A stretch of 64,000 nt of DNA from Micromonospora wenchangensis (GTDB lineage: Bacteria > Actinomycetota > Actinomycetes > Mycobacteriales > Micromonosporaceae). How positions within the stretch are numbered: position 1 is the first letter of the stretch; each line of letters begins with the position of its first letter. Positions 24,576 through 33,294 of this stretch are shown piece after piece. The stretch is from positions 62,001 through 126,000 of the forward strand of contig NZ_MZMV01000008.1 of the NCBI RefSeq assembly GCF_002210435.1, written 5' to 3'. The notes below the pieces were generated by a model. The model was not told the origin of the DNA. It was given only the letters and a program-made list of their open reading frames with translations, and did not search any database. Position numbers and translations under genes: made by a program.

Positions 24576-26552
24576 GTGGGTGACGTGCTGTGGACGCCGC
24601 CGGCGGACGTACGCGAGTGGTCCCGGATCGGGGGCTACCTGCGGTGGCTGCGGGAGCACCGGGGGTTGGACTTCGCCGACTACGACGCGCTGTGGCAGTG
24701 GTCGGTCACCGACCTGGCCGCCTTCTGGCGTTCGATCTGGGATTACTTCGCGGTGGTGGCGCACACCCCGCCGACGGCGACCCTGGGCGATACGGCGATG
24801 CCCGGTGCCCGGTGGTTCCCCGGCGCGACGCTCAACTACGCCGAGAACGTGCTGCGGATGCCCGGCCGGGCCGACGACGACCCGGTGGTGGTCGCCCACT
24901 CCCAGACCCGCCCGCCGGTCACCCTGACCGCCGCCGAGCTGCGCGAACAGGTCCGCCGGGTGGCGGCCGGGCTGCGCCGGCTCGGCGTCGTCGCCGGGGA
25001 CCGGGTGGCCGCGTACGCGCCGAACGTCCCCGAGACGTACGTGCTCCTGCTGGCGACCAGCAGCCTCGGGGCGGTCTTCTCGTCCTGCGCCCCGGAGTTC
25101 GGCACCCGTAGTGTCGTCGACCGCTGGCAGCAGATCGCCCCGAAGGTCCTGGTGGCCGTGGACGGCTACCGGTACGGCGACAAGCCGGTCGACCGGCGGG
25201 TCGAGGTGGCCGCCATCCGGGCCGCCCTGCCGTCACTGACCCACACCGTCCACGTGCCCTACCTGTACCCGACGGGCTCCGCCGACGTACCGCAGGATGG
25301 TCTGAGCTGGGCCGAGCTGGCGGCGGAGACCGACGAGCCGTTGACCTTCACCCCGGTCCCGTTCGACCATCCGCTCTACGTGCTCTACTCCTCGGGCACC
25401 ACCGGGCTGCCGAAGCCGATCGTGCACGGGCACGGCGGCATCCTGCTGGAACACCTCAAGATGCTGGCCCTGCACCACGATCTCGGTCCGGCCGACCGGT
25501 TCTTCTGGTTCACCACCACCGGCTGGATGATGTGGAACTTCCTGGTCTCCGGGCCGGCCGTCGGGGCGACGATCGTGTTGTTCGACGGCAACCCCGGCCA
25601 CCCCGACCTGGGTGCGCTGTGGCGGCTGGCCGAGGAGACCGGCACCACCTACTTCGGGACGTCTGCGCCGTTCCTGCTGGCCTGCCGCAAGTCCGGCCTG
25701 GTGCCGAAGCAGATCGCCGACCTGTCCGCGCTGCGCGGTGTCGGTTCCACCGGCGCGCCGCTGCCCGCCGAGGGCTTCACCTGGGTGTACGACACGGTCG
25801 GCACCGACCTCCAGCTCCAGTCCCTGTCCGGTGGGACGGACGTCTGCACCGGTTTCGTCGGCGGGGTGCCGCTGCTGCCGGTGCACGCCGGGGAGATCAC
25901 CTGCCGGGCGCTCGGGGCTAAGGTGGAGGCCCGCTCGTCCGACGGCACCCCGGTCCTCGGCGAACTGGGCGAACTGGTGATCACCGCGCCGATGCCGAGC
26001 ATGCCGGTGGGGTTCTGGAACGACCCGGACGGCAGCCGCTACGCCGAGGCGTACTTCGACGTCTATCCCGGGGTGTGGCGGCACGGCGACTGGATCACCA
26101 TCAACGAGCGGGGCGGCTGTGTGATCACCGGCCGTTCCGACGCCACCCTCAACCGGGGCGGCGTACGGCTCGGCACGGCCGAGTTCTACTCGGTGGTGGA
26201 GGGCCTCGACGAGGTGGTCGACTCGGTCGTGGTGCACCTAGAGGACGACGAGGGCGGCGCGGGGGAGCTGCTGCTGTTCGTGGTGCTCGCCGAGGGCCTG
26301 GAACTCGACGACGCGCTGCGGAAGAAGATCGCCCGGGAGCTGCGTATCGCGCTGTCGCCCCGGCACATCCCCGACGAGATCCACCAGGTCAGGGCGGTGC
26401 CGCGCACCCTGTCGTCCAAGAAGCTGGAGGTGCCGGTCAAGAAGATCCTCACCGGCACCCCGGTCGAGTCGGCCGCCGCGAAGGGTGCCCTGGCCAACCC
26501 CGAGTCCCTGACCGCCTTCGCCACCTTCGCCCAAACCCGCCCCACCCCCTAA
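24576..26552 (+). CDS. Acetoacetyl-CoA synthetase
   Basis: The 658-residue ANL-superfamily ligase activates acetoacetate (or a close beta-keto or short acid) to its CoA thioester through an acyl-adenylate. It has the N-terminal ACAS cap (DVLWTPP, DALWQWSVTDLAAFW), the P-loop YVLYSSGTTGLPKPIVHGHGG, WFTTTGWMMWNFLVSG, the hinge region with GRSDATLNRGGVRLGTAEFY, and the catalytic lysine segment LSSKKLEVPVKKIL. The length fits the AACS family. GTG 24576 is preferred because GGGAGGG lies 7 nt upstream; ATG 24531 would add 15 residues lacking family similarity. The gene is bracketed by pairs of family B repeats and converges on the TIGR03089 gene. Confidence 0.9.
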   Translation: MGDVLWTPPADVREWSRIGGYLRWLREHRGLDFADYDALWQWSVTDLAAFWRSIWDYFAVVAHTPPTATLGDTAMPGARWFPGATLNYAENVLRMPGRADDDPVVVAHSQTRPPVTLTAAELREQVRRVAAGLRRLGVVAGDRVAAYAPNVPETYVLLLATSSLGAVFSSCAPEFGTRSVVDRWQQIAPKVLVAVDGYRYGDKPVDRRVEVAAIRAALPSLTHTVHVPYLYPTGSADVPQDGLSWAELAAETDEPLTFTPVPFDHPLYVLYSSGTTGLPKPIVHGHGGILLEHLKMLALHHDLGPADRFFWFTTTGWMMWNFLVSGPAVGATIVLFDGNPGHPDLGALWRLAEETGTTYFGTSAPFLLACRKSGLVPKQIADLSALRGVGSTGAPLPAEGFTWVYDTVGTDLQLQSLSGGTDVCTGFVGGVPLLPVHAGEITCRALGAKVEARSSDGTPVLGELGELVITAPMPSMPVGFWNDPDGSRYAEAYFDVYPGVWRHGDWITINERGGCVITGRSDATLNRGGVRLGTAEFYSVVEGLDEVVDSVVVHLEDDEGGAGELLLFVVLAEGLELDDALRKKIARELRIALSPRHIPDEIHQVRAVPRTLSSKKLEVPVKKILTGTPVESAAAKGALANPESLTAFATFAQTRPTP

Positions 26553-26617
26553 CCCCACCCCGCGCCTGCCCCCGGCCCACCCGTCCCTTCCGGCCCCGCC
26601 CGACCCCCGGCCGCCCT

Positions 26618-26677
26618 GGTGATCAAGAGCCTCGCGTCACCCCACCCGCCATCCTTGACGCAAACCTCTTGATCACC
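26618..26677. repeat. Palindromic repeat family B, copy B3
   Basis: Arms GGTGATCAAGAGCCTCGCGT and ACGCAAACCTCTTGATCACC lie between the convergent acetoacetyl-CoA synthetase and TIGR03089 genes. Nothing else is seen in 26553-26617. Confidence 0.85.
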
Positions 26678-26700
26678 GCGCCCCAGCCCCGCCGAAGTCT

Positions 26701-26760
26701 GGCGATCAAGAGCTTTGCGTCAACAGGCCGCGAACAGATGACGCAAACCTCTTGATCACC
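26701..26760. repeat. Palindromic repeat family B, copy B4
   Basis: Arms GGCGATCAAGAGCTTTGCGT and ACGCAAACCTCTTGATCACC follow B3 by 23 bp, repeating the paired arrangement of B1-B2. The 119 bp to 26879 are a G-rich stretch of GGGGC words without a gene. Confidence 0.85.
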
Positions 26761-26879
26761 GGGGCTGTGCCGGTCGGGGCAAGGCGGGGCGGGGCAAAGC
26801 AGGGCGGGCCGGGGCGCGGCAGGGCCGGGCCGGCGGGGCGGGTGGCGTGCCGTGGGGGCAGGGCGCGGCGGGATCGGGG

Positions 26880-27569
26880 TCAGGTGAGGGTTCGGGTGGT
26901 GCGTTCGGTGTCGGCGCGGGTGGGGAGGCGGGAGCGGTCGGCGTTGCCGGTCAGCACGACCGTCGCCCCCCGCAGCAGCGGGGCGAGCAGCCAGTCGCGC
27001 GGGTCGGGGTGGACCGCCGCGTCGACGAGCAGCCGGTCGCCGGGGGAGATGCCGAGGGTCGTGGCGCGGGCGTCCGCCTCGGCCAGCAGGTCCGCGTCGG
27101 CCGGACCACCCTGGGTGGACGGCGCGAAGTGGTCACCCTGGGTGCGTACCTCGACCACGTAGTCGGCGTACCCGGCGGGGACCTCGCGCAGCGGGGCGGC
27201 GAACGGGGCGAGCGCCAGCGCATAGCGGTCGCCGGCCGGCCAGGCGTCCCCCTCGGCCACCCGGTCGGCGGCGGCGAAGAGCACGTCCACGGCACCCGGC
27301 TCGTCACGCACCGTCAACCCGGCGGACCAGCAGCCGAGCAGCACCGCGGCGGTCTGCCAGTGCGGCGGCAGCAGCACCCCGGCCGGGTCGCCGGGGCTCA
27401 GGGCCAGTTCGTCGACGAGCAGGTTGGCGGTCTTGGCCACCCAGTTCGCCAGGGTCGCGCCGGAGAGTTCGGTGCGTTCGCCGGTGGCGTCGTCGTACCA
27501 GGTCAGCAGGGGGCGGGCGGGGTCGGCCGCGATCGCGGCGGCGAACACCCGGGCAATGTTGTCGGCCAT
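26880..27569 (-). CDS. TIGR03089 family protein, truncated adenylate-forming domain
   Basis: The 229-residue product resembles only the N-terminal part of acyl-CoA synthetases: PLLTWYDDATGERTELSGATLANWVAKTANLLVDEL, then PGDPAGVLLPPHWQTAAVLLGCWSAGL. It lacks the P-loop SSGTTG and the catalytic C-terminal lysine domain. This is the normal form of the actinobacterial TIGR03089 family, so it is not a local deletion. It cannot adenylate by itself; a binding or regulatory role is possible. The start at ATG 27569 is chosen from the conserved MADNIARVF beginning, with TATCGT 8 nt before it. It lies upstream of and divergent from the glycosyltransferase and manC genes; a similar arrangement exists in mycobacteria (from memory). 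Confidence 0.82.
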   Translation of the reverse strand: MADNIARVFAAAIAADPARPLLTWYDDATGERTELSGATLANWVAKTANLLVDELALSPGDPAGVLLPPHWQTAAVLLGCWSAGLTVRDEPGAVDVLFAAADRVAEGDAWPAGDRYALALAPFAAPLREVPAGYADYVVEVRTQGDHFAPSTQGGPADADLLAEADARATTLGISPGDRLLVDAAVHPDPRDWLLAPLLRGATVVLTGNADRSRLPTRADTERTTRTLT

Positions 27570-27720
27570 CGGCGCGAACGATACGCCCCCGCCGTCCGTA
27601 TCCGATGGCGATGACAAGTCGGCGTACGGTCGGGTCGGAGTCAGCGTCCGTGCGGCGCTCCGGCGTAGGCTTGCCCGGAGTGTTGTTCCCCACAGACCCG
27701 CCACTGCAAGGAGTCGCCCC

Positions 27721-28866
27721 GTGACCGCCGGTCGCCCGCCCCGCGTGCTCATCGACGCCACGAGTGTCCCCGCCGACCGAGGCGGCGTCGGTAGATACGT
27801 CGATGGCCTGCTCGGCGCCCTGGGCACAGTGTGCGGTCAGACGGTCGACCTGGTCGTGGTGAGCCTCCGCACCGACCTGGAGCGCTACGCCCGGATGTTG
27901 CCCGGGGCCGAGGTGATCCCCGCCCCGGCCGCCGTCGCCCACCGCCCGGCCCGGCTCGCCTGGGAGCAGACCGGCCTGCCGCTGCTCGCCCAGCAGGTCG
28001 GTGCCGAGGTGCTGCACTCGCCGTTCTACACCTGCCCGCTGCGGGCCGGCTGCCCGGTCACGGTGACCGTGCACGACGCGACGTTCTTCACCGAGCCGGA
28101 GCACTACGACAAGTCCCGCCGGACGTTCTTCCGCAGCGCGATCAAGACGTCGCTGCGCCGGGCCAACCGGGTGATCGTGCCGAGCAAGGCCACCCGTGAC
28201 GAGTTGATCCGGCTGCTCGACGCCGACCCGACCCGGATCGACGTGGCCTACCACGGGGTCGACCAGCAGGCATTCCACGCTCCGGGCGAGGAGGAGAAGG
28301 CCCGGGTGCGGGCCCGGCTCGGGCTCGGCGGCAGCAGCTACGTCGCCTTCCTCGGTGCCAAGGAACCGCGCAAGAACGTACCCAATCTGATCCGGGGTTG
28401 GGCGCGGGCGGTGGCGGACCGGGAGGACCCGCCGGCCCTGGTGGTCGCCGGCGGTCAGGGGCACGACGACGACATCGACCGCGCGGTGGCCGAGGTCCCC
28501 TCGCACCTGCGGCTGCTGCGCCCCGGCTACCTTCGCTACGCCGACCTGCCCGGCTTCCTCGGTGGCGCGCTGGTCGCCGCCTACCCGTCGTACGGTGAGG
28601 GGTTCGGCCTGCCGATCCTGGAGGCGATGGCCTGCGCCGCGCCGGTGCTCACCACGCCCCGGCTCTCGCTGCCCGAGGTGGGCGGCGACGCGGTCGCCTA
28701 CACCAGCGAGGACCCGGACCAGATCGCCACCGACCTGGCCGCCCTGCTCGACGACGAGCAGCGCCGGTCGTCGCTGGCCAAGGCCGGTTTCGACCGGGCC
28801 AAGGAGTTCACCTGGGCGTCCAGCGCCGAGGTGCACATCGCCGCGTGGAGCCGGGCCCGTTCCTGA
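27721..28866 (+). CDS. Glycosyltransferase, GT4 (GT-B fold) type
   Basis: The 381-residue enzyme transfers a sugar from a nucleotide donor, probably to an envelope acceptor at the inner face of the membrane. The N-terminal domain shows ATSVPADRGGVGRYVDGLL and LHSPFYTCPLRAG; the C-terminal donor domain has YVAFLGAKEPRKNVPNLI, then YGEGFGLPILEAMACAAPVL, the EX7E-type motif that holds the donor. There is no signal peptide or membrane helix. GTG 27721 follows AAGGAG by 7 nt. A TAGGCT -10 lies at about 27666-27671, giving a short leader. It stands 63 bp before manC, so GDP-mannose is a likely donor, by inference. It could be a WbbL-like or mannosyl transferase. Confidence 0.88.
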   Translation: MTAGRPPRVLIDATSVPADRGGVGRYVDGLLGALGTVCGQTVDLVVVSLRTDLERYARMLPGAEVIPAPAAVAHRPARLAWEQTGLPLLAQQVGAEVLHSPFYTCPLRAGCPVTVTVHDATFFTEPEHYDKSRRTFFRSAIKTSLRRANRVIVPSKATRDELIRLLDADPTRIDVAYHGVDQQAFHAPGEEEKARVRARLGLGGSSYVAFLGAKEPRKNVPNLIRGWARAVADREDPPALVVAGGQGHDDDIDRAVAEVPSHLRLLRPGYLRYADLPGFLGGALVAAYPSYGEGFGLPILEAMACAAPVLTTPRLSLPEVGGDAVAYTSEDPDQIATDLAALLDDEQRRSSLAKAGFDRAKEFTWASSAEVHIAAWSRARS

Positions 28867-28929
28867 GTGGTCGCTGACGGTACGGCCGAGCCGCCATCCG
28901 ACCTGGGACGGTTCGGGCATGATGTGCTG

Positions 28930-30021
28930 ATGCTCTACGCCGTCATCCCGGCGGGTGGCAGCGGCACGAGGTTGTGGCCGCTGTCCCGCGCGGGGCACCC
29001 CAAGTTCCTCCACCCGCTCACCGGCACCGACGCGTCGCTGCTCCAGGCGACCGTCGACCGGCTGACGCCGCTGACCACACCGGAGCGTGTCCTGGTGGTC
29101 ACCGGCGTCGCCCACGCGGCGGCGGTGGCCCGGCAACTGCGCGGGGTGCCCGAGGAGAACATCCTGGTGGAGCCGTCCCCCCGGGACTCCTGCGCGGCGA
29201 TCGCGCTGGCGGCGGCGGTTATCGCGCGGCGTGACGGGTCGGCGGTGATGGGGTCGTTCGCCGCCGACCACCTGATCCGGGACCCGGCGGCCTGGGTGCG
29301 GACCGTCCGGGCGGCGGTCCGGGGGGCCGAGCAGGGTCTGCTGATGACGGTGGGGATCACCCCGACCCGGGCCGAGACCGGCTACGGCTACCTGGAGACC
29401 GGGGAGCCGACCGGTGACGGCCCGCTGCGTCCGGTGACCGAGTTCAAGGAGAAGCCGGCCGCGCCGGTCGCCGAGGCGTACCTGCGTTCGGGCCGGCACC
29501 TCTGGAACGCCAGCATGTTCGTCTGGCGGGTGGACGTCTTCCTCGCCGAGCTGGCCCGCCAGCAGCCGGACCTGCACGCCGGGGTGACCGCTATCGCGGC
29601 GGCCTGGGGCGGTCCCGAGCAGGACGACGTCCTCGGCACGGTCTGGCCGACGCTGCCGAAGATCTCCGTCGACTACGCGGTGATGGAGGGCGCGGCGACC
29701 GCCGGTCGGGTCGCCACCGTGCCCGGCGACTTCGGCTGGAACGACGTCGGCGACTTCCACACCCTCGGCGAGGTGCTGCCGGCCGACCCGGACGGCAACG
29801 TGGTGCTGGGGGCCGACGCCAAGCCGGGGGTGCTGCTGCACGACGCCCACGACCTGGTGGTGGTGCCGCAGTCGGGTCGGCTGGTGGCCGCCCTCGGGGT
29901 CCGTGACCTGATCGTGGTGGACACCCCCGACGCGGTGCTGGTGTGCCCGCGCGACCGGGCGCAGGACGTCAAGGCGCTGGTCGACGAGCTGAAGACCCGG
30001 GGCGAGGACGGACTGGTCTGA
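28930..30021 (+). CDS. manC: Mannose-1-phosphate guanylyltransferase
   Basis: The 363-residue enzyme makes GDP-mannose from mannose 1-phosphate and GTP. The nucleotidyltransferase signature VIPAGGSGTRLWPLSRAGHPKFL is at the N terminus; LVEPSPRDSCAAIALAA, GSFAADHLI, GYGYLETG, EFKEKPAA and the late VPGDFGWNDVGDF are all present. It is the short form, without the C-terminal isomerase domain. ATG 28930 lies 6 nt after CATGAT, fitting a leaderless start. The product would feed mannosylated lipids and glycans together with the phosphomannomutase encoded at 63226. It corresponds to Rv3264c in mycobacterial gene order (from memory). Confidence 0.93.
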   Translation: MLYAVIPAGGSGTRLWPLSRAGHPKFLHPLTGTDASLLQATVDRLTPLTTPERVLVVTGVAHAAAVARQLRGVPEENILVEPSPRDSCAAIALAAAVIARRDGSAVMGSFAADHLIRDPAAWVRTVRAAVRGAEQGLLMTVGITPTRAETGYGYLETGEPTGDGPLRPVTEFKEKPAAPVAEAYLRSGRHLWNASMFVWRVDVFLAELARQQPDLHAGVTAIAAAWGGPEQDDVLGTVWPTLPKISVDYAVMEGAATAGRVATVPGDFGWNDVGDFHTLGEVLPADPDGNVVLGADAKPGVLLHDAHDLVVVPQSGRLVAALGVRDLIVVDTPDAVLVCPRDRAQDVKALVDELKTRGEDGLV

Positions 30022-30025
30022 ACCA

Positions 30026-30067
30026 CCGGGCGGCCTGACCTTCCGCCCGGCGGCGGCACGTGCCGCC
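30026..30067. terminator. Two hairpins between convergent manC and Nudix gene
   Basis: CCGGGCGG (30026-30033) pairs with CCGCCCGG (30043-30050), and GGCGGCACGTGCCGCC (30052-30067) is a perfect 16-bp palindrome. Lying between two facing stop codons, they probably end both transcripts. Confidence 0.6.
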
Positions 30068-30093
30068 ACCGGGCGGGTCGGCAGGGCGCGCGG

Positions 30094-30726
30094 TCAGCGG
30101 GGCCGACGGGCGTGCACGGCCAGGGCCGGTGCGACGAGCTTGGCGGTCCCACCGGCGAGCGGCTCCGGCAGCCGGTCGGTCGGGAACCAGCCGAGCGCCT
30201 CCGACTCGTCGCTGACCTGCTCGACCGCGCCCGGCGGGGCGAAGACCGCGAACCGGACGTCGTGGTGCAGCGAACCGCCCTGGCAGCGCACCGGGTGGAT
30301 GTCCACGTCGATCGGTACGGGGTCGATGACCAGTCCGGGGATGCCGGACTCCTCGGTGGCCTCGCGTAGCGCCGCCCCGGCCAGCGTCGCGTCGCCCGGT
30401 TCGCAGTGCCCGCCCAACTGCACCCAGCGGTGCAGCTTCCCGTGCAGGCAGAGCAGCACCCGTTCCCCGGCGGCGTCGAGGATCAGCGCGCTCGCGGTGA
30501 GGTGACCCGGCAGGTGGTGGCGGGTCAGCGCGACCGGGCCGTCGGCGAGCAGGTCGAGGGTGCGGTCCCGGGCCCCGGCGGCGGCCGGCCCGGTCGGCGT
30601 CCATCCGGTCAGCACCGCCACGGCGTCCGCGTGCAGCGCCGCGTTCCCGCCGGCACCGTCCGGCCTGGCGGGGTGGGGTGGGGTGGTCGCGGCGGCCGGG
30701 GGCGGGGCGGGGAAGGCGTCGGGCAT
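30094..30726 (-). CDS. Nudix hydrolase
   Basis: The 210-residue product cleaves a nucleoside diphosphate linked to another group; the substrate is unknown. A complete Nudix box is visible: GHCEPGDATLAGAALREATEESGI, with the REATEESG core that binds metal. It is preceded by an alanine/proline-rich N terminus of about 25 residues and followed by VDIHPVRCQGGSLHHDVRFAVFAP. ATG 30726 lies 6 nt after TAGAGT on the minus strand, so it is probably leaderless. It is divergent from the hypothetical gene at 30766, with 39 bp between starts. Its place beside manC may hint at a GDP-sugar substrate, but this is weak. Confidence 0.88.
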   Translation of the reverse strand: MPDAFPAPPPAAATTPPHPARPDGAGGNAALHADAVAVLTGWTPTGPAAAGARDRTLDLLADGPVALTRHHLPGHLTASALILDAAGERVLLCLHGKLHRWVQLGGHCEPGDATLAGAALREATEESGIPGLVIDPVPIDVDIHPVRCQGGSLHHDVRFAVFAPPGAVEQVSDESEALGWFPTDRLPEPLAGGTAKLVAPALAVHARRPR

Positions 30727-30765
30727 TCCGACACTCTACGAGCGCGCGCTCCGTACCCTGGCGCG
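30727..30765. promoter_or_regulatory. Compact divergent leaderless promoter pair
   Basis: In a 39-bp gap, the minus-strand -10 TAGAGT covers 30733-30738 and the plus-strand -10 TACCCT covers 30754-30759, each 6 nt from its start codon. The -35 regions overlap the opposite gene. Confidence 0.55.
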
Positions 30766-31803
30766 GTGAACCTGAGACTTCTGGAGTTCGTGGTCGCCGG
30801 CAACGAGGCCAGTGACCTGTTGCCGGTCCGCTCCCGGTCCCTGCTGCGGGCGCACGACGCCGTACGTGGTTTCTGGACGGTGCTCGACGAGGGGCCGGTG
30901 GAACACTGCCTGGCCCTGCTGCTGCAACGCACCGACGGCGAGTGGGTCGCCCATCACGTGCCGGCCGACGCCGGGGTCGAGAACGGCCGCACCGAGGACG
31001 GCGAGGCGCTCGCCGCACACGACGGCTGGGTGTACGTCTTCGGGTCGCACTTCGGTTCCAAGGCCGGCCCACTGCGCCCCCGCCGGGCGTTCGTGGCCCG
31101 CTTTCGCGAGGACGACGCGGCCACCGGGACGCTGCCGGTGCAGGTGGTCCGCAACCGGTTCCGGGTGCACCGGGCGGTGAACGACGCGCTGGTGAAGGCG
31201 GCGTTCACCCCGTTGCCACCCGGTGAGCGGGTGCGCCAGCGGTTCATCGGGGAGACGGTGGCCCGGGGCACCGCGCGGGCCAAGTCCTGGGTACGCCGGC
31301 TCGCCGACGACGACCTGCCGCTGAACGTGGAGGCGGCGGCGTTCACCCCGGAGGGGACGGTGCTGCTGGGGCTGCGCTTCCCGGTGACCGTGGACGGGGA
31401 ACCGGTCCTGGTCGAGCTGGCCGGGGTGCCGCAGATGTTCACCTCGGGCGGCGGCTGGCCGCGCGCCGGCCGGGCGTACGTGCTGACCGGGGTGACCCCG
31501 CCCGGTGCGCTGGTCGGCTTCCGCGCGGTCACCCCGACCGCCGACGGCGGGTACGCGGCGGTGGTCGGCTCGATCGACGCGCTGGGCAAGGGATCGGTGC
31601 TGCTGGACGACCACCCCACCGGCGGCGAGGTCACCTCACGGCACGTCCGGTTCCGGTGGGAGCCGACCGACGACGGCCGGATCGCCGGCGAGGTGGTGGC
31701 CGAACTGGCACCGTTCCGCAACGTCGAGGGGGTGGCCGAGATGGACGGACGCAGCTTCTACGTCACCGACGAGGACCACCGGGTGGCGCTCTGGATCGGC
31801 TGA
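30766..31803 (+). CDS. Conserved hypothetical protein, predicted beta-rich
   Basis: The 345-residue product has no signal peptide or membrane helix. It alternates short strands and loops (for example GWVYVFGSHFGSKAGPLRPRRAFVARF and NVEAAAFTPEGTVLLGLRFPVTVDGEPVLVELAGV), ending VEGVAEMDGRSFYVTDEDHRVALWIG. The repeated phrase type, asking whether a region holds a value and then giving it, resembles a beta-propeller of the DUF3616 kind, but I cannot confirm this. GTG 30766 lies 6 nt behind TACCCT. It is divergent from the Nudix gene. A GC hairpin (CCCCACC with GGTGGGG) at about 31803-31829 may be its terminator. Confidence 0.65.
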   Translation: MNLRLLEFVVAGNEASDLLPVRSRSLLRAHDAVRGFWTVLDEGPVEHCLALLLQRTDGEWVAHHVPADAGVENGRTEDGEALAAHDGWVYVFGSHFGSKAGPLRPRRAFVARFREDDAATGTLPVQVVRNRFRVHRAVNDALVKAAFTPLPPGERVRQRFIGETVARGTARAKSWVRRLADDDLPLNVEAAAFTPEGTVLLGLRFPVTVDGEPVLVELAGVPQMFTSGGGWPRAGRAYVLTGVTPPGALVGFRAVTPTADGGYAAVVGSIDALGKGSVLLDDHPTGGEVTSRHVRFRWEPTDDGRIAGEVVAELAPFRNVEGVAEMDGRSFYVTDEDHRVALWIG

Positions 31804-31829
31804 CCCCACCCGCCACGGGGGCGGTGGGG

Positions 31830-32083
31830 CCCGGGTGACACCTCTGCGGAACCAGGGCCGCAGACCCTCGTAGTGCCTCCCGGGCGCCACCTTCGGTGGA
31901 CCCCCGACCCGCCCGACCGGCAGCGGGAAGAACCCCGCGTGTCGTACCGGGCAGTAGGAGCATGCCAACCGGCGGGACGGGCGTCGAGGTCTTTCAGTCC
32001 ACACTTAAAAGTGGAGATAAGTGCCGCCCGGTACAGTTCAGTGGGTCGGCGGGCCTCCCCCTGCCCCGCCCCAGGAGCGCTCC
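31830..32083. other. Non-coding region upstream of the ArsR-like gene
   Basis: The first half is GC-rich with a small hairpin CCACC-TTC-GGTGG near 31890-31902. The second half is unusually AT-rich for this genome and holds the palindrome at 32002-32013 and the AGGAG ribosome site at 32073. No reading frame with family similarity was seen. Confidence 0.5.
32002..32013. promoter_or_regulatory. Palindrome CACTTAAAAGTG, possible operator of the ArsR-like gene
   Basis: This perfect palindrome about its AA centre (CACTT, AA, AAGTG) lies 71 bp before the start codon inside the only AT-rich patch nearby; a further AAGTG half-site follows at 32019-32023. ArsR-type repressors commonly bind such AT-rich inverted repeats at their own promoter. 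Autoregulation is inferred. Confidence 0.45.
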
Positions 32084-33085
32084 ATGCTGACCATCCACTT
32101 CTCCCGGGAGGACATCCTCCGGACCCGGGTCGCCCCCGCCGCCGACCCGGTCTGGGAGCTGGTCCTCAGCCTGCACCTGCTCCAGGGGCGGACCCGCGAC
32201 CCGCTGATGGCGCGCTGGCGTCAGGGGGTCGCCGCCGGGTTGCGCCGGGACACCGCCGCCGACCAGTTCCGGCTGCTGTTCGCGCTGAACCCGCCCCGGG
32301 GCTACTTCCCCGACTTCCTCACCCCCTACCAGAGCCTCGACGGGTTCGAGGCGGGCCTGGACGCCGTCCGGTCCACCCCGACCGAGCTGCTGCGCCGCGA
32401 CCTGAACCTGCTGGCCGGGGCGAACCCGCTGCCGTCGTCGGCGGCCGCGCTGGCCCGGGGTGAGCCGGAGGTGCTGCGTCACCTGACCGAGTCGATGACG
32501 CAGTACCGGTCGGTGGCGATCGACCCGTACTGGGGGCGGATCAGGGCCGCCGTGGAGGCCGACCGCGCGGTACGGGCCCGGGCGCTGCTCGACGGTGGCG
32601 CGGAGGGGCTGCTGGCGAGCCTGCGGCCGGGTATGCGCTGGGACTCCGGTGTGCTCCAGGTCGTGGACTATCCGAACCGGCGGGAGTTGCACCTGGACGG
32701 TCGGGGGCTGCTGCTGGTGCCGTCGTTCTTCTGCGCGCGTACCCCGGTCGCGCTGCTCGACCCGGCGCTGCCGCCGGTGCTGGTCTACCCGGCCGACCGG
32801 CTCGGCGGGTTGGACCCGCCACCGGGGGAGGGCGGCCGGTCCGCCGGGGACGGCGGCCGGGAGGCGCTGGCGGCGCTGCTCGGCCGTACCCGGGCGGCGG
32901 TGCTCGAAGCCAGCGACGACGGCGCGACCACCGGCGAGATGGCCCGCCGGCTGCACATCTCGGCCGCCGCGGCCAGCCAGCACACCGCCGTGCTGCGCAA
33001 CGCCGGCCTGCTGGTCAGCCGCCGGGACCGCAACACGGTCCTGCACACCCTGACCCCCCTCGGCCGGGCCATGCTCGACGCCTGA
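32084..33085 (+). CDS. ArsR-like winged-helix regulator with N-terminal DUF5937 domain
   Basis: The 333-residue protein has a large N-terminal domain (IHFSREDILRTRVAPAADPVWELVLSLHLLQG) of the DUF5937 type and a C-terminal winged helix (about 260-333): ATTGEMARRLHISAAAASQHTAVLRNAGLLVSRRDRNTVLHTLTPLGRAML. The recognition helix and wing are those of ArsR regulators. No clear metal-binding cysteine pair is visible, so the signal is unknown. ATG 32084 follows AGGAG by 6 nt. It stands alone between the hypothetical gene and a family A palindrome, and probably controls itself or a distant target. Confidence 0.82.
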   Translation: MLTIHFSREDILRTRVAPAADPVWELVLSLHLLQGRTRDPLMARWRQGVAAGLRRDTAADQFRLLFALNPPRGYFPDFLTPYQSLDGFEAGLDAVRSTPTELLRRDLNLLAGANPLPSSAAALARGEPEVLRHLTESMTQYRSVAIDPYWGRIRAAVEADRAVRARALLDGGAEGLLASLRPGMRWDSGVLQVVDYPNRRELHLDGRGLLLVPSFFCARTPVALLDPALPPVLVYPADRLGGLDPPPGEGGRSAGDGGREALAALLGRTRAAVLEASDDGATTGEMARRLHISAAAASQHTAVLRNAGLLVSRRDRNTVLHTLTPLGRAMLDA

Positions 33086-33153
33086 GCCCGCCGCCCGACG
33101 GGCTCGGGCGGCCGGGCGGTGGGGGCGGCCGGGCGGTGGGGCGGCTCAGTGGT

Positions 33154-33197
33154 GCCGAAGTTGCGGTATCCCCTGGAGCGGATACCGCAACTTCGGC
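33154..33197. repeat. Palindromic repeat family A, copy A3
   Basis: GCCGAAGTTGCGGTATCC (33154-33171) and its exact complement (33180-33197) form an 18-bp stem around an 8-nt loop. The end signature GTCGATCA follows at 33207-33214, so the unit is in reverse orientation. It lies between the convergent ArsR-like and cofE genes. Confidence 0.85.
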
Positions 33198-33294
33198 GAT
33201 CGCGTGTCGATCACCGCCGGGCCATCGGCGGCCGGCCTGGTCACCGCCGGCCCGGCCGTCGGGGTGGCCGCCCCGACAGGTCGGCCCGGTCGGG

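Noticed and set aside
24247..26760. CRISPR-like array from the repeated TGATCAAGAGG words
   Set aside because: Copies are inverted pairs with irregular spacing, split by a 2-kb gene, and there are no cas genes.
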